Source: Pseudomonadota bacterium (GTDB taxonomy: Bacteria; Pseudomonadota; Gammaproteobacteria; Competibacterales; Competibacteraceae). Taken from it: a stretch of 62,611 bases of DNA. The translations under genes and the position numbers were made by a program. Below are positions 58,169 through 62,611 of this stretch, piece after piece. Under the pieces are notes generated by a model. The model did no database searches, was not told the origin of the DNA, and was given only the letters and a program-made list of their open reading frames with translations. Numbering within the stretch: the first letter of the stretch is position 1; every line of letters starts with the position of its first letter. The stretch lies in assembly GCA_030917925.1 (NCBI GenBank), contig JAUPTV010000102.1, positions 1 through 62,611 on the forward strand, in the 5' to 3' direction.

Positions 58169-59533
58169 TTAAACCGCCACCGCCTGGATAACGACCTTCG
58201 GCAAGGTCAGTCGAAAACAGACGCCACGACCACCCGACTCGATCAGTTCCAATTCGCCGCCGTGGGCGCGGGCAATGTCACGACTGGTGGCCAAGCCGAG
58301 GCTATGGCCACTGGCCTTCGTTGAACCGACAAAAGGCTCAAACAAACGGGCGCGGGCCGTTTCGGGCAAACCGGGACCGTCATCACGCACATCAATGATC
58401 CAACTGGCGGCGGCAGAATGCGCCGTGAGGCTGGCTTGGCGTGCGCCAGCCTCGCGGCTATTGGTCAGCAGATTGTCCAATACCCGCGCTAACCGCTCAG
58501 GGTCGCCACTGACCGTTGCATCGGGGGGAACATCCGCAGTCACCACAAACTCCGGCGGTCGGGCGGTAGATGCGGCGGCTTGCGCGCACAGCGCCGCCAG
58601 GTCAACGCACTCGGGCTGCACGACCGGTGTCTCGCCGCGCGCCAGGTCCAGCGTACTGGCGCACAAATTCACGGCCCGCTGCACCGATTGCGCCAGCAAC
58701 TCGGTCAATTGCCGACTGCGCGGATCGGCGGTGTCGGCTAAACGGGCGGAGGTGAACAATACCGTGGACAAAATGCTTTTCAGATCGTGGTGAATACGCG
58801 CCACCGTCCCGCCGAGAGCCGCCAGCCGGGCTTCGCGCTTTAACGCCGTTTGCACCGCCGTTTCCATCGTCGCTACCGAGCATTGCAACGCGCCGATTTC
58901 ATCAGTGCGCGAGGCCGGTAGTAAGGCCGGTGTGTTGTAAGGATCGGCCTGAAAAGCCGCCAGTTGCGCTGTCAGACGCCCGACCGGGCGCAACAGCAGA
59001 CGGATCAACCCCAGTTGCACCAAACTGGCGGTAAACAGCGAAATGGCTACGGATAGGAGCAGCGCCTCAAGGGCATGATGGCGCACTGCCCGCCGTAACG
59101 CTGTGGCATCCAGGGTGACGGCGATTTCTATATACTGTTCACCGGGAGGTATGCCACTCACCCGTAATAAGCTGGAATCGTTGATAAACAGCGTCTGCAA
59201 GGTGCGAAGCAGGCGCTGCTCCAGCGGTTCCCGGTCCAGCCGGATGTCGCTTTCGACGGGGGCGGGGGTGCCCAGTCGCAGTTCAGCGCCATCGGACTGA
59301 ACTTCAATGCCAATGAGGTGCGCCTGTTTGAGCAGGGTCGCTTTTTGGGCGAGGGTCAAAATTCCCCCGGCACGGAGCGCGAGAGTCGCCATGTAGGCAT
59401 CGCTCAACCGATGTTCGAGATAGTCCGTGCGAAAGGCGACCAGGCTGGGCAGATGCACCAACGCGCCGCAGGTTGTGACCAGCGTGGCCACCAACAGGAA
59501 CACCCGCCGGGATAATCGCGATGATCGCAACAC
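58169..59533 (-). CDS. Sensor histidine kinase of the metal-efflux two-component pair
   Basis: A 454-residue membrane kinase. Two transmembrane helices (about 10-30 and 157-177) flank a periplasmic domain of about 125 residues. HAMP-like and dimerisation regions follow, with phospho-acceptor His249 in RIHHDLKSILS. The ATPase domain has the N-box LARVLDNLLTNSREAG, the G1 box DVRDDGPGLP and SLGLATSRDIARAHGG. The GTG at 59533 is chosen because GAGG lies 7 nt upstream; the TTG at 59539 is too close to it. The start overlaps the regulator gene. The signal is probably a metal ion, judging from context. Confidence 0.88.
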   Translation of the reverse strand: MLRSSRLSRRVFLLVATLVTTCGALVHLPSLVAFRTDYLEHRLSDAYMATLALRAGGILTLAQKATLLKQAHLIGIEVQSDGAELRLGTPAPVESDIRLDREPLEQRLLRTLQTLFINDSSLLRVSGIPPGEQYIEIAVTLDATALRRAVRHHALEALLLSVAISLFTASLVQLGLIRLLLRPVGRLTAQLAAFQADPYNTPALLPASRTDEIGALQCSVATMETAVQTALKREARLAALGGTVARIHHDLKSILSTVLFTSARLADTADPRSRQLTELLAQSVQRAVNLCASTLDLARGETPVVQPECVDLAALCAQAAASTARPPEFVVTADVPPDATVSGDPERLARVLDNLLTNSREAGARQASLTAHSAAASWIIDVRDDGPGLPETARARLFEPFVGSTKASGHSLGLATSRDIARAHGGELELIESGGRGVCFRLTLPKVVIQAVAV

Positions 59534-59535
59534 GG

Positions 59536-60906
59536 TCAATCCTCGGTACCGGCGCGATGGCGCAAGCCGTAGCGGTCGAGCTTGCGCTCCAGCGCGGGCC
59601 GCGAGATGCCGAGGATGGCGCAGGCGCGGCCCTTGTGGCCGCCGGTTTCGTGCAGGGCGTTAGCGACTTGAATCGCTTCCAGTTCATCGAGTGAGTAAAG
59701 CCGTCCGCTGGAATGGCGAAAAGCGTCCGCCGGAGTCGCGCTGTCCAGTGGCGCAGTGACGGGACCGTCCAGTAAATCTGCCGTTAGTACCGAACCATGA
59801 ATGCGCAATAAAGCGCGGGCGAGAACATTGTCGAGTTCGCGCACATTGCCCGGCCAGTCGCGCCTCTGTAGTTGCGCCTCGGCGTCCGGGGCCAACGTCA
59901 CCCTGATCTGGTTCAACCGCCGGCAGGCGCGGGTCAGCAGATGGCAGGCCAGTGGCAGAATATCCTCGCGGCGCTCGCGCAGCGGCGGGACATGCAGGGT
60001 AACCACCGCCAGCCGGTATAGCAGGTCTTCGCGAAATCGCCCGGCAGTCACTTCGGCCAGTAAATCACGGTTAGTCGCAGCGACAATCCGGGCGTGGGTC
60101 TTCAGCGCCTGCGTACCGCCTACCCGTTCGAACATGCCTTCCTGCAAGACCCGTAGCAGCTTGGCCTGCATGGTCGCTGGCAGCTCGCCCACTTCATCGA
60201 GAAACAGCGTGCCTTCGGCAGCCTGCTCGAACTTGCCGGGCTTGGCGGCATGGGCGCCGGTAAAGGCCCCACGTTCATGCCCGAACAGTTCCGATTCGAG
60301 CAGCGTTTCGACCAGCGCCGCACAATTGACCGCGATAAACGGTCCGCGTCGACCGCTGTAGGTATGCACCAGCCGTGCAATCACTTCCTTGCCCGTACCG
60401 CTTTCGCCGGTGATCAGCACTCGGGTATCGCTGGGCGCCACACGGGCCAGCGTCTTGCCAATTTCCAGCAACGCCCGGCTCTCACCCACCAAAGTCCGTA
60501 GTGGCGCATCGTCAGTGTCGGTCCCGCCTGCGGCGGTCGCCTGGCGAGCCGCCTGGGCGCGATCCACTAAACGCTCTAATTCAGCGGGTTCAAACGGCTT
60601 AGGCAGCCAATCGAAAGCACCGGCGGCGATGGCTTGCATGGCGCGTTCGACATCGCGTCCACCGGTGATGAGGATCACTGGCAAGTGTGGGTCGAGCTTG
60701 AGCAACCGGCTAAGCAATTCGACGCCATCACCATCCGGTAATTGGACGTCGAGCAGGACCACATCGAAGGGGGCTGCCGTAGCTGCGGCCAGACCCGTGG
60801 CGCAATCATACTTGCCCGTGGCCTGCCAGCCACGGTCCTCGAAATGGGCGCACAGTGCGAGGTTGAGGGCAGCATCATCATCGATAACCAGCAGGCGCGG
60901 GAACAT
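59536..60906 (-). CDS. Sigma-54-dependent response regulator (NtrC family)
   Basis: A 456-residue three-domain activator. The receiver domain has the acidic pair in VIDDD (8-11), phospho-acceptor Asp53 in LLDVQLPDGDG and Lys in WLPKPFE. The AAA+ domain has Walker A GESGTGKE near 168, the sigma-54 contact loop GAFTGA, and LFLDEVGELP (Walker B). The C-terminal Fis-type helix-turn-helix includes ACAILGISRPALERKLDRYG. It is encoded just before the histidine kinase gene and upstream of the metal-efflux operon, whose leader has a matching promoter type. The ATG at 60906 is preferred to a GTG at 60912. Confidence 0.94.
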   Translation of the reverse strand: MFPRLLVIDDDAALNLALCAHFEDRGWQATGKYDCATGLAAATAAPFDVVLLDVQLPDGDGVELLSRLLKLDPHLPVILITGGRDVERAMQAIAAGAFDWLPKPFEPAELERLVDRAQAARQATAAGGTDTDDAPLRTLVGESRALLEIGKTLARVAPSDTRVLITGESGTGKEVIARLVHTYSGRRGPFIAVNCAALVETLLESELFGHERGAFTGAHAAKPGKFEQAAEGTLFLDEVGELPATMQAKLLRVLQEGMFERVGGTQALKTHARIVAATNRDLLAEVTAGRFREDLLYRLAVVTLHVPPLRERREDILPLACHLLTRACRRLNQIRVTLAPDAEAQLQRRDWPGNVRELDNVLARALLRIHGSVLTADLLDGPVTAPLDSATPADAFRHSSGRLYSLDELEAIQVANALHETGGHKGRACAILGISRPALERKLDRYGLRHRAGTED

Positions 60907-60955
60907 TAGCACTGTTCCAGTGTGGTGGCGTTGTAGTGGAGGTAGACCCGTGTAT

Positions 60956-62611
60956 TCATCGTGTTCGCTCTCGATTCAGCGCCAACAACCGGCGCAATAC
61001 CTCGTCATCGCTCAAATCAGTCGGCCAGTTATAAGCTGTGGCCACGGCTTCATCGAGGATGCGATGGGCGTTGACCAGCCAGGCCGGGCGCTGGTTGTAG
61101 AGGTTGGTGAGTGTGCGCTTTTTCAACTCGGCGGCGTGTGCGGGCTTGGGGATCAGGCGGTCAGGGTAAGCCGGTACGACTTCGGGAACTCGGTCTACCC
61201 ATTGCGGGGGATTGAGCCAGTTTTCGCGTAATTCATTGAGCTTGCGGGCAGCGTCGGCAATGGCCTGGGCGCGGGGGTCGTCAGCGTATTCACTGGCTGG
61301 AAGGTTAGGGGTCAGGCCAGCGGGGAAGGGAAAGGTTTCGAAGGAGCGGGTTGAGTTGTAAACAGGATCGTTGCCTACGCCTAACCGGCCACCTAATGCT
61401 GTTGCCCATACGACGTGAAAGCGTGATGAAAGGATACCGATAGTTTCATCATTATCGCGGGTAATGACGACCAGTTTATGTTCTGGTGCCACACTCACAG
61501 GCAACCAAATAAAAATCCGATATTTGGCGGTTTCCGATGTGGCGATATAGCGCGTTAATCCGGCCAGTTTGCGCCGCAGACCGGGGCGGGTTTCCCCATG
61601 TCGCCACCAATAAACAGCGCGAGCTTTGCGATTGTTGGTTATCCGTACTGGCTTTACCTTGGCCAGTACCTGCGTAAACGGCGCTTCGTAAAGTGCGGCT
61701 TCGCTCTCGCTTAAATTAGTTCCGAAATCGATTACCCATCGGCCCTTCCAGCCTTGGGTAATATCCATGCCATTCCAGATTGGGCGCAAGACCTCGCTGT
61801 TCGGTCGGCCATGCGGGTTCGGTTGAGGCAACCAGCGTCGGGCTGTCTCACTGTCCACCGCAAACGCTCCGGCCAGACACAGGCCAAAGAACGAACACCC
61901 GGCATTTTCCGGCAACGGGACCGCCTGGGTTAAATCCAGTGCGCCGGTCGTCTCGCTCGATCCGGTCAAGTCGGCATGAATCACCACGACGGGCTGGCTA
62001 TCGAGCATGAACGGTTGGCTCGCTTCTTTAGCAAAACCCACCAGCGAAACCCGCACTGCTGCGCCTTCGTTGACCCATTCCAGATCCGACCAGACATGGA
62101 AAATCACGCCACTGGCCCGGATGCGTTCGAGGATGGGACGGTTACGTTTCTGGCGGATGGAATTGGTCGCCACCAGTCCGGCTCGTTGCGCCTGCCCCGC
62201 TTCAATCTGCGCCCGCGCTTTCTCGAACCAGTAGCAGACCAGATCCGCGCCGCCGGGAACCCGTCCCTGATAGACCCGGCGCAATAATCCCGCATACTCA
62301 TCGCCCAGTTCCGCCAACTGTTTCTTGTCGCCCAGAAACGGCGGATTGCCCACAATGACGTCAGCCACGGGCCAAGCGGCTTCCCCTTCCAAATTCCCCT
62401 CCTTGGCTAAGGAGGGGTGGCGCGAAGCGCCGGGGTGGTTCGATCCGTCCTGCCTGGTGCCCTCACCCCCAGCCCCTCTCCCGCCAGTGGGCGAGGGGAG
62501 TTCAGTCAGCAACGCATCCCGGCATTCAATGGTCTCCAGCGGTTTCAGAATCGGTTGATCATTGAGGTTGTAGCCGTGGCCGAGCATCCATTGAATCTCG
62601 CCAATCCACAC
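60956..62611 (-). CDS. DNA adenine methylase (N6), 5' end outside the window
   Basis: The C-terminal 551 residues of a class I DNA methyltransferase of the Eco57I/MmeI-like type. The catalytic motif IV is VGNPPFLGD, followed by VCYWFEKARAQIEAGQAQRAGLVATNSIRQKRNR (motif V-VI region) and a long target-recognition and C-terminal part (YNSTRSFETFPFP). The SAM-binding motif I must lie beyond the right edge. Residues encoded by 62389-62500, just before the NPPF motif, are low-complexity and come from two palindromic repeats inserted in frame. Whether a nuclease or defence genes accompany it cannot be seen here. Confidence 0.85.
   Translation of the reverse strand: MWIGEIQWMLGHGYNLNDQPILKPLETIECRDALLTELPSPTGGRGAGGEGTRQDGSNHPGASRHPSLAKEGNLEGEAAWPVADVIVGNPPFLGDKKQLAELGDEYAGLLRRVYQGRVPGGADLVCYWFEKARAQIEAGQAQRAGLVATNSIRQKRNRPILERIRASGVIFHVWSDLEWVNEGAAVRVSLVGFAKEASQPFMLDSQPVVVIHADLTGSSETTGALDLTQAVPLPENAGCSFFGLCLAGAFAVDSETARRWLPQPNPHGRPNSEVLRPIWNGMDITQGWKGRWVIDFGTNLSESEAALYEAPFTQVLAKVKPVRITNNRKARAVYWWRHGETRPGLRRKLAGLTRYIATSETAKYRIFIWLPVSVAPEHKLVVITRDNDETIGILSSRFHVVWATALGGRLGVGNDPVYNSTRSFETFPFPAGLTPNLPASEYADDPRAQAIADAARKLNELRENWLNPPQWVDRVPEVVPAYPDRLIPKPAHAAELKKRTLTNLYNQRPAWLVNAHRILDEAVATAYNWPTDLSDDEVLRRLLALNRERTR
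62389..62443. repeat. Palindromic repeat A inside the methylase gene
   Basis: CCCCTCCTT (62396-62404) and AAGGAGGGG (62409-62417) are perfect 9-bp arms around GGCT. A second small palindrome, GGCGC-GAA-GCGCC, follows at 62419-62431. The element is read in frame as HPSLAKEGNLEGE-type sequence and does not interrupt the gene. Confidence 0.8.
62459..62500. repeat. Palindromic repeat B inside the methylase gene
   Basis: Contains CCCCTC (62473-62478) and GAGGGG (62493-62498), with inner CCC/GGG pairing. It is related to the intergenic copy at 50052-50092. It is read in frame as TELPSPTGGRGAGGEG, a peptide typical of this class of repeats when they occur in genes. Confidence 0.8.

Noticed and set aside
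60956-62611. A complete defence island (for example DISARM or BREX) at the right end
   Set aside because: Only part of a methylase gene is visible and none of the other signature genes are in the window, so no system can be claimed.

Overview
This window reads as a stretch of gammaproteobacterial chromosome: about 60% GC by eye, dense, operon-rich, with very little obviously mobile DNA. The gene orders divergent ybbA/tesA, tpiA-secG-tRNA-Leu-nuoA..N, petABC-sspB and diaA-dolP are typical of Gammaproteobacteria. The complete complex I and bc1 complex, a pyruvate:ferredoxin oxidoreductase and a phosphoribulokinase suggest a respiratory organism with an anaerobic or fermentative side, such as the Competibacteraceae or a relative. 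That taxonomic guess is inference only.

Layout. 1-3472: ABC ATPase (cut by the left edge), tesA, rlmJ, tpiA, secG and tRNA-Leu(GAG). 3749-18624: a 14-gene nuo operon in order A to N plus a DUF2818 membrane protein. 18721-23973: phosphoribulokinase, a WD40 protein whose N-terminal kinase domain has lost its catalytic residues (its start codon lies 4 nt after a four-tier inverted repeat), and a heme-oxygenase-like protein with an unknown C-terminal domain. 24013-31128: lipase-like hydrolase with a transglutaminase-like protein, an RNA ligase, a medium-chain reductase, a GlsB-type membrane protein, a CPA2 antiporter, a Uma2 protein and MsrB. 31263-37681: DHODH-like protein, NifJ, and a GltD/PreT-like Fe-S flavoprotein, all on the minus strand, which probably link pyruvate oxidation, ferredoxin and NAD(P)H. 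37891-49072: a second reductase, two tandem homologous small RNA candidates, class II DAHP synthase, EamA transporter, hydrolase, YchJ- and YkgJ-type proteins, diaA-dolP, sspB and petABC. 49283-51160: Nif3-like protein and hisC.

51250-62611: remnants of a redoxin gene and of a DNA methylase gene, then a minus-strand metal-efflux operon of five genes (small secreted protein, membrane-anchored protein, CzcB-like adaptor, small periplasmic protein, CzcA-like pump). Upstream of it lies a two-component pair with a sigma-54 activator. A sequence with sigma-54 promoter spacing sits just before the first efflux gene, which makes a self-contained regulatory circuit plausible. The window ends inside a DNA adenine methylase gene that carries two palindromic repeats in frame and shares about 330 bp with the methylase remnant.

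The observation I consider most likely to be undescribed is the pair of tandem small RNA candidates at 39011-39244. Each has its own -35/-10 elements, a 5' hairpin, a shared CU/GU-rich single-stranded core and an intrinsic terminator.
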